Shown here: one piece after another, positions 32,901 to 43,265 of the stretch | Numbering within the stretch: the first letter of the stretch is position 1 | How the letters are laid out: every line of letters starts with the position of its first letter | Assembly (NCBI GenBank): GCA_002077065.1 | Contig: NAJO01000040.1 | Span: 349,175-413,174, forward strand | Length of the DNA stretch: 64,000 bases | From: Cryoendolithus antarcticus | Taxonomy: Eukaryota; Ascomycota; Dothideomycetes; Cladosporiales; Cladosporiaceae | Direction: 5' to 3' | The notes under the pieces: model-generated | What the model saw: only the letters and a program-made list of their open reading frames with translations | Databases searched by the model: none | Told to the model about the DNA's origin: nothing | Program-made: the position numbers and the translations under genes

Positions 32901-34825
32901 AGTCTGTCTGCCCAATTCGACAGTGTACCAACGGTGACATCGTTGAAGCCGAGGAGAAAAGTGCGACCTTTGTACGCTCGAAAGCTCATGTAGTACGCAT
33001 CTGCCACCACACCATGCATAGATGTATCATCTGGATTCAGTCGCTCAATCACAGCATGTAGTTGTGCGGAGAACAGGTCTTGATGATAGACATGCCTGTC
33101 AAGTAGATCGATCGTATCGGTTACCTCAAGTCTGTTATCCTCCAGTATCAGCAGCCTTTGACTGATCGTAAGCACTCCCAAGACTGATCTTCCAAGCCAC
33201 TGTACAGCAACGATAGCCTCCTCTGCGCGCCATGTGCCTCGTGTATGGAAGGCGAGCTTCGATGGCTTCTGCGGATCTGGCACCTCGTCTTCATCAATCA
33301 CTTCGACATCAAGCACAGTAAGCTGGTTCGACCAGCAGTACACAAGTTTGGTATCTGAGGACTGCTTCTTGTCGCTCCCATCCGGATGCTTCAGCTTTAC
33401 CGCAGGAAACCACGCGAGACACCCACTCAGCGTGCCATGAGGCGAGACATCCTTTGATCGCGGCGCTTTGTACTGAGTCTGCGCTATCGGAGTGGTCGAC
33501 ACCAAGACGAGTAGATATGGCGTCAGCAGAGCCGTCAAGCCCATACTGTCTGTCGCTTGCTCGATGTTACCCAGCGGCAGAGGCGAGAATGCAAGCACGG
33601 AACTAGGTCTGCGGTTCTGCTCTTGCGTAGGATCGACTGTCGGGTATCTGCCCAGTAGTCGAGTACTCTTGATACTCCGCGCGACAGGCCCCAAGCCTCT
33701 TGTTGCTAGGTGCGAGAACGCCATGCCACCTGAGTCTGCTGACACAAGAGCCGTATGTCGGGTTCCCAGAAATCCCACATGCAGCACCGCGGAGTCAACC
33801 ACATGGCCATCAGCGTGTTGTGCTTTATCGGAAGCATTCCTCTCGATCGGCGGGACCTGCAAAAACGGCCGCGCTGGCCGACTGATCTCCCAAGTGAAGA
33901 TAGCTCCATTAGCATGCCCACTCGCAATGGTTGAGTAGTCTGATGATATCGCCAGAGAGGTCACGCTACCTGACTCCACGGCCTTAGTTCCTTGACCAAT
34001 GATGATCTTGAGTGTCTGGTGGTAATCGAAGCCGAGGATGAGCCCCTTCGAAGTGCCGATTGCGATCAGTGCGGAGACAGCAAGACAAGTCGGCTTGCCG
34101 AAGTTACGTTTGCCTACCTCTGAGAAGGCTTGACCACTGAGCTTTCTCAGCTTGGTCCAGCGAATGACTTCCCACGGCGCCTGAGGATGTTCATCCGAGG
34201 CCGCCCCATCCTGTGAAGAGATCTGGGAGATCTGAGACGACAGAGAGACCTGTCTCGAGTGCGGAGACAGAAATGCTGGTGAGCTAGGCCGCGGCGATGG
34301 AGAGGGAGAAGCGGTGAAGCGGGACTTGAATCGCCTCTCGAAGGGCTGTAATGCCCCTGAAACAGATCTCGCTGGCGTTCTGCGTGCTGTGGGTGATCGT
34401 CGGCGATCAGACGAGAGCGCTTGCGAACCCTGGATTGATAACGTATCGTCTGGGATGGAGCCAGAGTCAATCGGGCTTGCGAGAGGCGTCCTCAAGACAG
34501 CTTCCGCCTCATCCGCCGGAAGATCGATCTCGTCGCCATCTGGGGTCGCAGGCTGCCTATCGAACTCGATCTGCGGGACATCGTCGATGCTTTCGAGCTC
34601 TGTCGTATCGTCCTGCCCCGGAGCAGTGTCCAAGTCCTCAGTACAAGACTCCGTCATCTCGACTGTGGGAAGCACATTGTTTTCAGGCGCTCCTTCCGCA
34701 GCACCTTCCTGCTCGATTGCTGGGTTGACCTCCAGGGTTCGATCATCTCCAGTCCGCCTGGCCTCGTCTGCCTCCACATCTTTGTTGTATGCGCCCGCAT
34801 CGCTACCGCTCGTAGACGAGCTCAT
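29984..34825 (-). CDS. VPS8: VPS8, CORVET tethering complex subunit
   Basis: One uninterrupted exon of 1613 residues from ATG 34825. The N-terminal ~220 residues are acidic and disordered. A WD40-like propeller follows (~225-600): TCLAVSALIAIGTSKGLILG, VTSLAISSDYSTIASGHANG and HADGHVVDSAVLHVGFLG are typical Vps8 blocks. The long helical middle is alpha-solenoid. The C-terminus is a RING-H2 domain: Cys 1503 and 1506, then a ~65-residue basic insertion, then CRHTFHRAC (Cys 1572, His 1574, His 1577, Cys 1580) and CPVC (1599, 1602). Vps8 is the Rab5-binding subunit of CORVET, which tethers early endosomes. The other class-C VPS genes are not in this window. The basic, Arg/Lys-rich insertion inside the RING is longer than usual. 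Confidence 0.92.
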   Translation of the reverse strand: MSSSTSGSDAGAYNKDVEADEARRTGDDRTLEVNPAIEQEGAAEGAPENNVLPTVEMTESCTEDLDTAPGQDDTTELESIDDVPQIEFDRQPATPDGDEIDLPADEAEAVLRTPLASPIDSGSIPDDTLSIQGSQALSSDRRRSPTARRTPARSVSGALQPFERRFKSRFTASPSPSPRPSSPAFLSPHSRQVSLSSQISQISSQDGAASDEHPQAPWEVIRWTKLRKLSGQAFSEVGKRNFGKPTCLAVSALIAIGTSKGLILGFDYHQTLKIIIGQGTKAVESGSVTSLAISSDYSTIASGHANGAIFTWEISRPARPFLQVPPIERNASDKAQHADGHVVDSAVLHVGFLGTRHTALVSADSGGMAFSHLATRGLGPVARSIKSTRLLGRYPTVDPTQEQNRRPSSVLAFSPLPLGNIEQATDSMGLTALLTPYLLVLVSTTPIAQTQYKAPRSKDVSPHGTLSGCLAWFPAVKLKHPDGSDKKQSSDTKLVYCWSNQLTVLDVEVIDEDEVPDPQKPSKLAFHTRGTWRAEEAIVAVQWLGRSVLGVLTISQRLLILEDNRLEVTDTIDLLDRHVYHQDLFSAQLHAVIERLNPDDTSMHGVVADAYYMSFRAYKGRTFLLGFNDVTVGTLSNWADRLVALMEHGDNVAAIRLAIEYYGGVANSVTVGLPDHATTRHEMVRERLIAMLAASVDYTFSQHDIDREDRLRDLAEVCFDACVTMDETAYLFSTVFDAFEDAGEEGVFVTTLEPWVLDADIKILPPEVVKSVVSHFISENQSARLEELLCRLEPTSFDLDQITMLCRQHQLFDALIYVWTRALHDFVTPLIDMLQLMTIINAGDGADLSDDPFYEAAMKTFPYLAFSLTSRWYPSGEYMSDSEAAQAKADLYEYIFSGRPVAWPAGSITVFHTTASKLDEPAFPYLSLLLSFDAASFTSMLNEAFEDSFLNDTDDDTGMNGSAQMNGIKRRSGFKMTRQHIISIMIDVMHKGDFAYDDTVFLDMFIARSLPKYPSQLILSGALLSGVLQRLCDPPSNELRDDCQLSVEYLLSAFSPTDMGGLIELLRGARYFKVLKTVYRRQKLWPELLSAYFEDPDDEQGVFDCITSIMQSSAMVPQKQRQAVRGIILEHAVSLADINIEGTALTLAKAAPDLLQPCVEALSNTYQQFLYLRALLEPALLHRDTVAKSQTPLPDAVRSAFQELYVQLMCSHQPDHVADYVGSLPSGDLRLDQVLPAIESGGIIDAAVVLLARDGLARDAMNRLITHMQSQQHALVSLLAAASESPDVRGTHQTADELVEDVQKYTKVGVWLCQGQSARAERAPRPRTNPTWDIDENDLDLDEYLWLNLIDAVVQLTQSVTAASHDAQATDSDLNDSTQDFDSLRSSLRTNVQQTFTALLAATSVPARVPTAPANGFSTAQQRTLHNPQTFLRILRAFLTRAAASASSLADLRQVLADIFAAYTFEQNVLTLANDLLGSDVFTDMADAHALRQRGWRPRTQACEMCKKRAWGTGVGEAVYDEWVKREQGRVDGKRARDGERSGRSRSQGKAKARAVEDDDDAKRLALVVFACRHTFHRACLEDKMHGAGAAPQGRVYRCPVCTDGVQRNAAKS

Positions 34826-35206
34826 CGATCCCGAAGAGCTCCACTCATCGCTGCCAACAGTCTCGATCTAATGCGTCCGAGTCCCAGCGTCCGTGATCTC
34901 AACGCTATACAGTGCAGCTAGCCTTCAATTCGAGCTTTGGGAAGTATTATGGTTGCCTGGATGTTTCCGGCTGATACTAAAGTAGTAAGAGGTGCTGATT
35001 ACCAGTGTGGTCCCTGAGATGTGGGAATTGGATAAATGTTGGCGGGATGCAACACACAGTGTAGGTAGCTGAGCATTTGTAGAGGCTACCACACATGCCT
35101 TGACCTGAGGATGGAGGTGTCTGGGGCTTGGCAAGCTCGACTTTACGATGCACAATGCAAGCATCACAACTCTGTTTCTACAACACACCACATGATCCTC
35201 GGAACG
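34826..35206. other. Divergent promoter region VPS8 / GPALPP gene
   Basis: About 380 bases between divergent start codons, so probably a shared promoter region. The upstream in-frame ATGs of the right-hand gene (35111, 35192) fall here, but the conserved start is at 35207. Confidence 0.5.
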
Positions 35207-36098
35207 ATGTCGGGCATAGGTGCAGACCTTCCTCCTCGTCTACTAGCCAAGCGAAAGAGGAAGCAAGAGGAGGAGGCTGCGAATCAGTCTACCATTTCAT
35301 CCGGCGCAAACACGAAAGATGGCTCACCAACACCAGAGAAGCGGAGACGAGTCGTAGGGCCCGCACTACCGCCAGCACCACTGGATGAGCGTCCCTCGGT
35401 TCCAGTGAGCGACAAGGACGATGATAGTGACGACGATGACGACGACGGCTTTGGGCCAGCATTGCCCAGCACTGCTGCATCGAATCACGGCAACGACTAT
35501 GAGGATTCATCTACGTCCGCGAAAGCTCTGGAGAAAGACACTTCAGCAGCGAAGCCCAAGCGAGACGACTGGATGACCATGGCACCGGAGGCCGATGGTT
35601 TAGCACAGCGTATGGACCCATCACGACAACGAGCAAAAGGATTCAATACGAGTAAAGGTGCCAAAGCTCCGCCTGAGAAAGGCGGGGATGGCTCAATATG
35701 GCACGAGACGCCTGAGCAGAAGCGCAAACGACTGGAGAACGAGATGCTGCGGATCGCAGGACCTACACTTGGGAGTGTGGCGCCGACGGGGCCGAGGGAG
35801 ATGGATCACGATGAGGAGGCCGCGAGGAAGATCAGGGAGCACAACGTGAGTCTATGGATTGTGTTCCAACTCTTGGGCAGCGTGCTAACAGATATCACAG
35901 GAGAAGACACGAGGTCCATCACTCATGGAGCAGCACAAGGTACGGCAGCCTGACAAAGCAGACGATGATCCCAGCAAGCGCAAATTCGATCGAGAGAAGG
36001 ATATAGGGAGCGGCTTGCTTGGTCGTGCAGAGCGGAAAGACTTCTTGAACAAGGCGTCTGGCTTCTCGTCGAAGTTCTCCGGTGGTAGCTATTTATAG
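35207..36098 (+). CDS. GPALPP motif protein (DUF3752)
   Basis: Two exons, 35207-35845 and 35901-36098, 278 residues. The 55-nt intron (GTGAGT...TCACAG) joins REHN to EKTRGPSLMEQHK. The start MSGIGADLPPRLLAKRKRKQ is the conserved N-terminus of the family. Two copies of the GPALPP motif are seen (VVGPALPPAP and GFGPALPSTA) separated by an Asp-rich run. The second half holds the DUF3752 region: DDWMTMAPEADGLAQRMDP, IWHETPEQKRKRLENEML, and the C-terminal RKFDREKDIGSGLLGRAERK. Human GPALPP1 is a nuclear protein of unclear role; no biochemical activity can be assigned. Likely nuclear given basic clusters. Confidence 0.85.
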
Positions 36099-36718
36099 CA
36101 ACTGTCGTATCATGTCGAAGCTTCAGCCGTTGCCTGTACGAAGGTGGTCTGTCCGCTACTCGGGGTTGCTGCCTCTCGGGTGTACACTGGACACCCAGCA
36201 ACTCCAAAAAGAATGGCAGCCATCCAATTGCCTGTGAGTCTCTTCGCTTCGGGGAGGAGTTTTGCATTTCGTTGTTCGAATAGATCTAGACCATGATTAT
36301 GTTGACTTCGTGCACGCTCGCAAAACGATCTCGGAACCCGGATGTTCGGCTGCTCCCGAGATCCTCCAGCCGCTTCCCAGCAGCTGCCCGGCCATCGTAA
36401 CCTGGAAGTCAGCATTGTTGACCTTCGAACTCTCCATTCTGTTGATCCCTCCTTGACGCCTTGACCTTCGCAACTCTCATCACGCCCTTCCCGCCTACCG
36501 TAATTTTCTCCATTCCCACCTCTACGCCTGGACATCGACCCGTCGCTCGCTTCGTCTCATCCCTTGAAACACAGCACTCGCTCTATGCTGTGTTGATCTC
36601 CCTGCAACACCTTCCGATCTCCGCCACTTGCACACCACTTCACTAGCTCCTCACAATTTCGCCTCCACTCTACGAACGTCAGAGCACCGGCCTCCCCGGC
36701 TTCGACACAAACAACAAC
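36099..36718. other. Intergenic, promoter side of the RCR-like gene
   Basis: About 620 bases. The last ~250 bases are pyrimidine-rich (many CTC, TTC and CCT runs), typical of fungal 5' untranslated regions. No separate gene recognised. Confidence 0.55.
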
Positions 36719-37221
36719 ATGAACGACCCTTCCGATGGCTACTACGACGACTGGTGGTGGAGTCCCGTAAGCACCTCCCTCCTGCCTCTCCCACTTCCGT
36801 CCACTAATACTTTTCACAGGCCGGCATGGCAGTCCGCTACGCAATAATAACCCTCATCTTCGCCCTCCTAGTCGGCTACTTCCTCGGCGGCTATCTGCAC
36901 GCCAAACGCCGCGTCTCCAAAGGCCTGCCACCCCTAGCCTACCACCGCTGGATGGTCAACCGCCGCACATCCCGCTACGTCGCGCCGAGCCAGCAGTGGC
37001 ATTCGCAACCGTACTACCAGAACGGTGGTAACCAAGGGTACAACGCTGGCAGCTACGGAATGCAGGGGTTCGCTCCGCCGCCGCCGGCGTATGAGGGTCA
37101 TGTGGCGCCGCCGCCGGTTTATCAGCCGCCACAGGGAGGGAGCAAGGTGGCGGCGGATCAGAATTATGTGCCTGTGCAGAGGGCTGGGGAGAGCAGTGGA
37201 GGGGACGCGCCGCGCTTGTAA
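36719..37221 (+). CDS. RCR-like single-span membrane protein with PPxY motifs
   Basis: Two exons, 36719-36766 and 36820-37221, 149 residues. The 53-nt intron has GTAAGC, a CACTAATAC branch and TTCACAG. The short acidic and aromatic N-terminus (YYDDWWWSP) leads into one membrane segment (MAVRYAIITLIFALLVGYFL), a basic stop-transfer patch (HAKRRVSKGLPPLAYHRWM), and a cytosolic tail rich in Gln, Asn, Gly and Pro. Two PPxY motifs (PPAY, PPVY) are present. Fungal Rcr1/Rcr2 proteins have this layout and act as adaptors that recruit the Rsp5 ubiquitin ligase to membrane cargo; yeast Rcr1 affects chitin deposition and Congo red resistance. The functional transfer is by layout and motif only. Confidence 0.75.
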
Positions 37222-37926
37222 ATCTGCAGCAGCGGAAATGGAGCTTGGTAATGGAAGGTTTGGACTGAGGTGCTCGAACGGAATTGCATTGCATAGGGTT
37301 TGGCATGGACTGGTATGGGCTGTTACTTGTTTGATGCGGCTCAGGGCGCTTACGTACGGGCTATCGCACAAGCCAGGCGTGGCTGGAGAATAGCGAGCAC
37401 ACATTGGTAGACATGGCGTGCTTGAGGCAGCTTTACCCGTCATTGCCTACTTCCATCTCACCTGGCGCGCGACGCTTCATTGGTCATGCCTCGGTATCCT
37501 TGGTTTGCAGGCTTGAGGCAACCTCAACATCATTACGCTCGTACGTAGCGACATGCCTCGGCTTGCCATCCTCATGCCCCAGTGGACACGTCTGGTACTG
37601 CCGACGCGGGCGAGCACGCATGTGCTACAAGTTCGTGGGGCCTACGACACCTTCGCCTAATCCTGCGCCGCCGACATTGTCGTGATAGCCAGCGGTCGAT
37701 CACTCGGGTACTGACATTTCCAATCATGCAATTCCACAAGCAGGTCGTTGGAGCGCAACCCAATCCGGGCAATATGACCGATGTGCTTGCGACCCGGTCT
37801 GCATGGTTCTGATGACCAGACCCGCTTGCCGAATGTTCGGTGCATAGCGTGTCTGTGCACTACTGCAGGTACGTTCTTTACTTTTGACTCCTTCCCATCG
37901 CAGTAACGCCCTCCGTGCCTGCAGAT
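37222..37926. other. Convergent intergenic region
   Basis: About 700 bases between the 3' ends of the RCR-like gene and CIA2. Small frames on both strands lack any recognisable family; nothing supported. Confidence 0.55.
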
Positions 37927-38523
37927 CTACTCGCAGGTTGCTAGCATGTTTCGAATGACGCCAACGAGCGTGCCGTTCTCCATGGCGGCAGCCACGCGCT
38001 CCTTGTCCGCTAATTGCTTGTTTACGGCGTCCGCTGTGGTATGCGTGCCTTCTTTAAGCTGAACATCGATTCTGAAGCGCGGTGGTAAAGCTTGCTCGAG
38101 GCGTACCCGCACTGCCAGACCGATGACCGTACCTAGTGAGCAATGTGCCGTAGTAGGCGTGAGGAGTACTGTGACAGTACTGAGACGTGAGGTTGATGAT
38201 GCCGGACGGGTAATGAAGATGTCCGGGAGGTTCACTACGGCCAAGGACGCAAGTGAGGTTGGATGCTCGGGGTCTGAGATGGTGGAGATGAGGTCGTAGA
38301 TTTCCTGCTCGTCGATCTCTTCACGTGGGTCGCTCTCCGAGTCTGAGTCGTCCGAGGCCTCTGGAGATGAGAGGTCTGTGGTGGCGTAATTCGGGTAGGC
38401 GTCTTGGGTCAAGGCGTCGAAGAGACTGGGGCGTTTGGCAGCGTGGGCGTCGCGCTGGCGGGTCGGGAGATCGGATGCATTGAGGATAGTGGGATTCGGA
38501 TTGTCCTTATTGTCGGTGTCCAT
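37927..38523 (-). CDS. CIA2: CIA2 / MIP18 family, cytosolic Fe-S targeting factor
   Basis: Single exon of 198 residues from ATG 38523. The first ~70 residues are disordered and acidic (SPEASDDSDSESDPREEIDE). The MIP18/DUF59 domain follows: EIYDLISTISDPEHPTSLAS, VVNLPDIFI, TVLLTPTTAHCSLGTVIGLA with the conserved reactive Cys, LPPRFRIDVQLKEGTHTT, and the end signature AVNKQLADKERVAAAMENG. In yeast and human, Cia2 (MIP18, FAM96B) works with Cia1 and Met18/MMS19 to insert iron-sulfur clusters into cytosolic and nuclear proteins such as DNA polymerases and helicases. Fungal members often carry the same disordered N-terminus. Confidence 0.93.
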   Translation of the reverse strand: MDTDNKDNPNPTILNASDLPTRQRDAHAAKRPSLFDALTQDAYPNYATTDLSSPEASDDSDSESDPREEIDEQEIYDLISTISDPEHPTSLASLAVVNLPDIFITRPASSTSRLSTVTVLLTPTTAHCSLGTVIGLAVRVRLEQALPPRFRIDVQLKEGTHTTADAVNKQLADKERVAAAMENGTLVGVIRNMLATCE

Positions 38524-40454
38524 GGCTGCGGCGTTAGTTCACAAGGCTTGTTTTTGGTGTAGATATGCAAGATGGCGAACGACACAACGATGATGGGCTG
38601 TTTGTCACTGCAGGACTCGGTGTCCGAGCACCCGACGTCGGCGAATAGCACCTTCTGTGCCTCACGATCTGAAACATCGATCACTACATGTATGTCGACG
38701 GTATGAATCGCCAACAGTCGTCTGCGTGCGAGCTGTGTTAAGACCAGCCAGGCCAGCATGATGTCCTCGAGCGCTACATGGCCATGCCCTTGACCTACAT
38801 AATTCGAAGATCCAGGCACAACATGCACGAAATGTCTTCCAGTTGCCGACAGGGCTGTGACTGGGTCTGGCACCAGCTACAGCCCGACCGGCAGTACGGC
38901 TGACCGGCAGCACGGCTGACCGGCGGCACGGCTGACGATGAAAGCAAGCACAATCATCCTTCCGGATGCCTCGCCGTCGCCATCGCGCCGTGGAAATTTC
39001 GGAGCCATTTCCGTAACTTACCAATACAAGTTGCGCTTACTCACCGTGAGTTGTGCGGCGCAGACCTTGCGCTTCCCCTGCCAGCGCTCGCGCGAGATTA
39101 TTTGAAACCTTGTAGGGCTACCCATACATGAGCGAACGCCGTTGAAGCGGCCCCGTGATAGACCTTGCACTCCGCTGATGATCATCATCGTTGCAGTGCC
39201 TCAAGGTTGCAGCGAGTACTGGGCTATCGTGCCACCCCGGTACCAACATGTCTCACAGTGGTTCATGCATGCACAATCAAGCTAGGATGTTCTGCGGGCA
39301 TCTTCACGCGGCCATGATTGTAGCCCTCAACGAATAGCGTACGGGGCTAGAGCCACCCAGCGATCAAGCAAGCCGAATGGCCCAGACCCGTGACGTCCCG
39401 TGTAAGGTAAGCTGACGGCTCTTATGATCATTGAGGTTTTGAGGTTCTTCGCGCAAGTCACTGTCCGATGCATACTTCCTCCTGTTCGAAGGTGAGAGAA
39501 TTGGCGACGGAGAGCTCCACAAGTTACGCCCTTGTCGCAAGCGGAGACATCGCGACTTATATGTGGGATAGCAGCAGTCTCCAACAGGTCGGTGCGCGAG
39601 CCTACTTCCTGTGTCCAGTCTGTCACGACCGTGAGCAGTGCCGCTCGATCACATGTAACTTGGCGCTCTGCACTGTCCATGTGCCTGGGGCCTGCCCCAC
39701 GGCGAGAGCGCCTCGGTTCGTCACTCGAATACTACCCAAATGCGTGTCATGCAGCGGGAGGCGTTTCTCTAGAAACATTAAATATTCTAGAAGCTCGGAA
39801 GGAACGGCTTGCGTGCATAGTGCATACGAATGTAATGCACCTTCCTTCTCAAGGTCCTGAAATCTCTCCCGTCAGCTCGCATATTCCCCTCTTCGGTGAT
39901 TTGCTACAGGAACCCTTCATCCGCCACCACTTCAGAGATTCCTTTGTTGGCTTGCCACGATCTGCCCACCCCCGGCTCCGAGGACCACTGCGCGCATACG
40001 AGGCGTGTTCGGTCCCGCGTACCTTGCTGCAGTGGACGTTCGGCTGGCCACGGCAAGTCTTGTTATCTCCATCGGCTTTGCGCTCGCTGCACTTTGTCGA
40101 CAAGCAACCCCCACCACTGGAACCGCTAGTTAGCTAGGCCTGTCAATTGCGACAGGCACTTGACAGCACACGTGAACCTTCCACACCCACTGTCATACAG
40201 TCCTTGTACATCTTCATCTTCGATACCTTGCTTGGACACGCGCGCTGGACAAGCTGCTGAGTGTTGGGTCGCACAGAAAGGAATGGCTACAGCGCGCAGC
40301 CAACACTGTCGGCAAGTCCGGTCATCCATTTTGCCTCACGGCGACAAAACTCTCACGCGTTCCGGCCGGTACTTTGCAAAGTGAATAGCGTTGTCGTCAG
40401 ATGCTGCCGTATATCTGGAGTGAGCCTAACTAGACACCGGATCTCAGGCCTGCG
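38524..40454. other. Large gap (1.9 kb) with no assigned gene
   Basis: Between the divergent starts of CIA2 and a Zn2Cys6 factor. Several frames of 100-200 codons exist on both strands (for example plus 39532-40137), but they overlap each other, start with non-ATG codons or lack any family pattern, and I could not build a convincing spliced gene. It contains a three-copy 16-nt tandem repeat at 38886-38933. It may be a long regulatory region for the factor. Confidence 0.45.
38886..38933 (+). repeat. Three-copy 16-nt tandem repeat
   Basis: Units GACCGGCAGTACGGCT, GACCGGCAGCACGGCT and GACCGGCGGCACGGCT follow head to tail, then GAC begins a fourth. Each differs from its neighbour by one base. 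Each unit contains GCCG-type half sites on the opposite strand. Confidence 0.9.
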
Positions 40455-43265
40455 ATGATGGAACCCGCTCCTACTCCCCCACCTCCGGCTCCACACGCGA
40501 AGCAATATGTCTTTGTGGATGAGTACAACAGGCACAAGCGCCTCAAAGTAATGCGCGCTTGTGATGGCTGTCGCAAACGGAAGATTCGATGTGATGGTGC
40601 CTTACAGAATGGGCCGTGGCCTTGTGGAGCTTGCACGAGGTTGAAGCTCAAGTGTGTTCCACCAACTTTGGATCAGGAAGAGGATACGAACACACCGGCC
40701 GTAGAATATGCGCCGAGCCAGAATCGATTTCTCTTCCAGAACACCACTCTCAACACCAACTTAAACAGCAGTAACCCTAGTCTGCCAGCCTACAACACGA
40801 CTAGCCCGGCACAGACGACGTACTCATGGTCGACGCCCGCGCGAACACCTCTTAGCAGTGCGCCTACTTCTGCACCATCCATGCCAGATGGCACGGATGT
40901 TACCCAGTATCAGCCGGCGCCAATCTCGGCTCACGCTCAATACGGTCACACACCGGACTCTACCTATATCAAGGACGAGTACTTCGCTCCCACCTCGAAT
41001 CCTGCGGAGGCTCAGCAGTTCTGCGATGTGCCGAATCTATATCGCGCACAGACCGAAGTCTCGGAAAGCTCTCGCAGCGATCCGGAGGAAGTCGATGCGA
41101 CGGTCAAGGATTTGACGAGTCAGATGGGTGATCTGAGGGTGGACATATCAAGTATGACGCCCTGGATTGCAAACCACGGACGCAACACAGGGGACAATTC
41201 GGGGCTCGTTGATGAAGAGGACGTGGTTCTGTCGCCGAGTATCATGGCGGACACACGAGTGAGAATACCGCCGGAAATGATGCCTTCGGACGCAAGGATT
41301 ATGGACTACTTCGGTTACTACTTTGATTATGTGCATCCATATATCCCCGTGCTAAACAAGGATACATTCTACAAGCAGTGGAGGGACGCTCGCGAGACCA
41401 TACCACCGCTGATGCTGGAGAGTATCTTTGCTTGCGTAGCTCGATATCTGGACTCGGCCGAGGAGAGCAAGCGATGGCTGGCACTTGCTGCGAAACATGA
41501 GGAGAGCTACAAGGACGTGCCGCGTATCAGTACGGTGCAGTCTCTGGTCATTCTCATCAAAGCTCGTGAGACCGTGACGAAACGAGGGTACTTCTACCGG
41601 TCATGGATGGCTACCAAGTATATGGTGACAATGGCTATGGACCTTGGTCTGCATGAGCACCACGATCGGCATAGCGAAGGTACACCGTGCAAGCTGCGTC
41701 GTGTAGACTGCATGGTGCACACGCGTATTTGGCAGACCCTCTTCGCGCTCGAAGTCTTCATTGGTGGCCCACAGGGGCGGTCCGATTTCCTAATGCAGCA
41801 CGAAACCGTGGACATGGAGCCTCCCTTTCCTTCGGCAGATCTTGATGCCTTTGAATATCAGACTTCGCGACGATATGCAGTTCTCTCGCAAGCTATCAAG
41901 AATACGAAGATCACAAACAGCTTGTATCAGAGCTTGAAGCGACAGAAGAAGGACTGGGCTTTGGATCCGAAGTTCCGACGCCATGATCACAACCTTGTCG
42001 ACTGGCTGCAACGACTACCGTCGGATTTACAGGTACACTACCCAGCCGATGACACCCCGCCGTGGCTCGGAGGCGATCACTTCGTTGCCGGCATGCACGT
42101 ATATCACCACCTGTTGGTTATAATGCACCATCGTCCCCAACTGGTGACTTTACTAGAGATGAAAGACTCTAGCTGGAACGCACATCTCAACACGTGCTTC
42201 GAGGCTTCGGTCTCCATATGCCGTCTTCAAGAGGCTCTGTTGCGAGACTTCGGACTGCACGGAATATTGTTCATGCTCCGTGGCATCAACTTCACAGTGT
42301 ACGCCATCTTGACATGTGCGATGCTTCACCTAGTAGCGATTACATCGCCGGACTCGGGCATGAACTCGCGAGCACGAAAGTACTTCACGAGTCATATGCG
42401 GATCTTGGAGAGATGCGTGTCTTCTGCTGGTCCAGAAGTCCAGGTCCAGATCAATACGTTGAGAGAAGCCTTCAGCAGTGATACAAGTAGACCTTTCGAG
42501 CTCAAGCCCGGTCTCGGAATGCGCAGTCCCACTATGGAGCCAAACCGGACCCCGCCAGCGATCGATAGCAGTCGGGACGTTCTGCAGCGTACATCGTCGC
42601 AGCATCAGTCCAACGCAGCATGGGCTCGCCTGCAGCCCACCATGTCTGCGACACCGATCACCCCACTTGATCCTTACACATCCTCATTCCAGTCGTCCGC
42701 GATCCCTCCCACGCTTCCAGATACCACACCGTTGGCTAACAGCGTCCATGTTTTTGAGCCATCGCTAGCGCAGACGTACGCAGTATCTGCATACGACAGT
42801 CATCCGAATAGCACTTTCCAGCAGCACCCGCAGCCCTATGGGCGAGATACTTTACCCAACATTGAGCCTGTCAGCCAAGTATGGGATCCCTCAGGTATCT
42901 TCAACCAGTGGCACAACGCCTTCGGACCTGCGACACAGCCGCAGCAGCCCTCGCCACCCAACGCGCGATATGCTCAGGCAGCAATCACGACCTCCATGCT
43001 ACCGAGCCTTACTCAGGCTTCGCCTCTTAGCGCGTCTACATCCTTCCCGCAGGCATATACGGATGGGAGTCATCCTACACAACATATGCAGCAGCAGATA
43101 CCCGAGCCAGTTGCCATGACTGCGATTCCAGCTGTGACGCCAGTGATGTGGCAGGATGCCTTCACGTCGGCGTATGCCAGTGGGCATGGGCAGAAGAGGT
43201 ATCGAGATGACGGACTAGATGCCGGGAATGCGTACAACAACTTTGATACGAAGAGACGAGGGTGA
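40455..43265 (+). CDS. Zn2Cys6 transcription factor with fungal-specific TF domain
   Basis: Single exon of 936 residues from ATG 40455 (MMEPAPTPPPP). The zinc cluster is complete: Cys 36, 39, 46, 57, 60 and 67 in C-x2-C-x6-C-x10-C-x2-C-x6-C, with the basic stretch RKRKIR between; the ten-residue spacer (DGALQNGPWP) is longer than the usual 5-9. The stretch before the cluster (YVFVDEYNRHKRLKVMRACD) is conserved-looking. The middle homology (fungal_trans) domain covers ~270-560 (DYFGYYFDYVHPYIPVLNKD, then YFYRSWMATKYMVTMAMDLG and RRVDCMVHTRIWQTLFALEV). The C-terminal ~280 residues are Pro/Gln/Ser-rich, like an activation region. Its targets are unknown; the MFS transporter gene 600 bases downstream could be one, which is only an inference from position. 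Confidence 0.92.
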   Translation: MMEPAPTPPPPAPHAKQYVFVDEYNRHKRLKVMRACDGCRKRKIRCDGALQNGPWPCGACTRLKLKCVPPTLDQEEDTNTPAVEYAPSQNRFLFQNTTLNTNLNSSNPSLPAYNTTSPAQTTYSWSTPARTPLSSAPTSAPSMPDGTDVTQYQPAPISAHAQYGHTPDSTYIKDEYFAPTSNPAEAQQFCDVPNLYRAQTEVSESSRSDPEEVDATVKDLTSQMGDLRVDISSMTPWIANHGRNTGDNSGLVDEEDVVLSPSIMADTRVRIPPEMMPSDARIMDYFGYYFDYVHPYIPVLNKDTFYKQWRDARETIPPLMLESIFACVARYLDSAEESKRWLALAAKHEESYKDVPRISTVQSLVILIKARETVTKRGYFYRSWMATKYMVTMAMDLGLHEHHDRHSEGTPCKLRRVDCMVHTRIWQTLFALEVFIGGPQGRSDFLMQHETVDMEPPFPSADLDAFEYQTSRRYAVLSQAIKNTKITNSLYQSLKRQKKDWALDPKFRRHDHNLVDWLQRLPSDLQVHYPADDTPPWLGGDHFVAGMHVYHHLLVIMHHRPQLVTLLEMKDSSWNAHLNTCFEASVSICRLQEALLRDFGLHGILFMLRGINFTVYAILTCAMLHLVAITSPDSGMNSRARKYFTSHMRILERCVSSAGPEVQVQINTLREAFSSDTSRPFELKPGLGMRSPTMEPNRTPPAIDSSRDVLQRTSSQHQSNAAWARLQPTMSATPITPLDPYTSSFQSSAIPPTLPDTTPLANSVHVFEPSLAQTYAVSAYDSHPNSTFQQHPQPYGRDTLPNIEPVSQVWDPSGIFNQWHNAFGPATQPQQPSPPNARYAQAAITTSMLPSLTQASPLSASTSFPQAYTDGSHPTQHMQQQIPEPVAMTAIPAVTPVMWQDAFTSAYASGHGQKRYRDDGLDAGNAYNNFDTKRRG

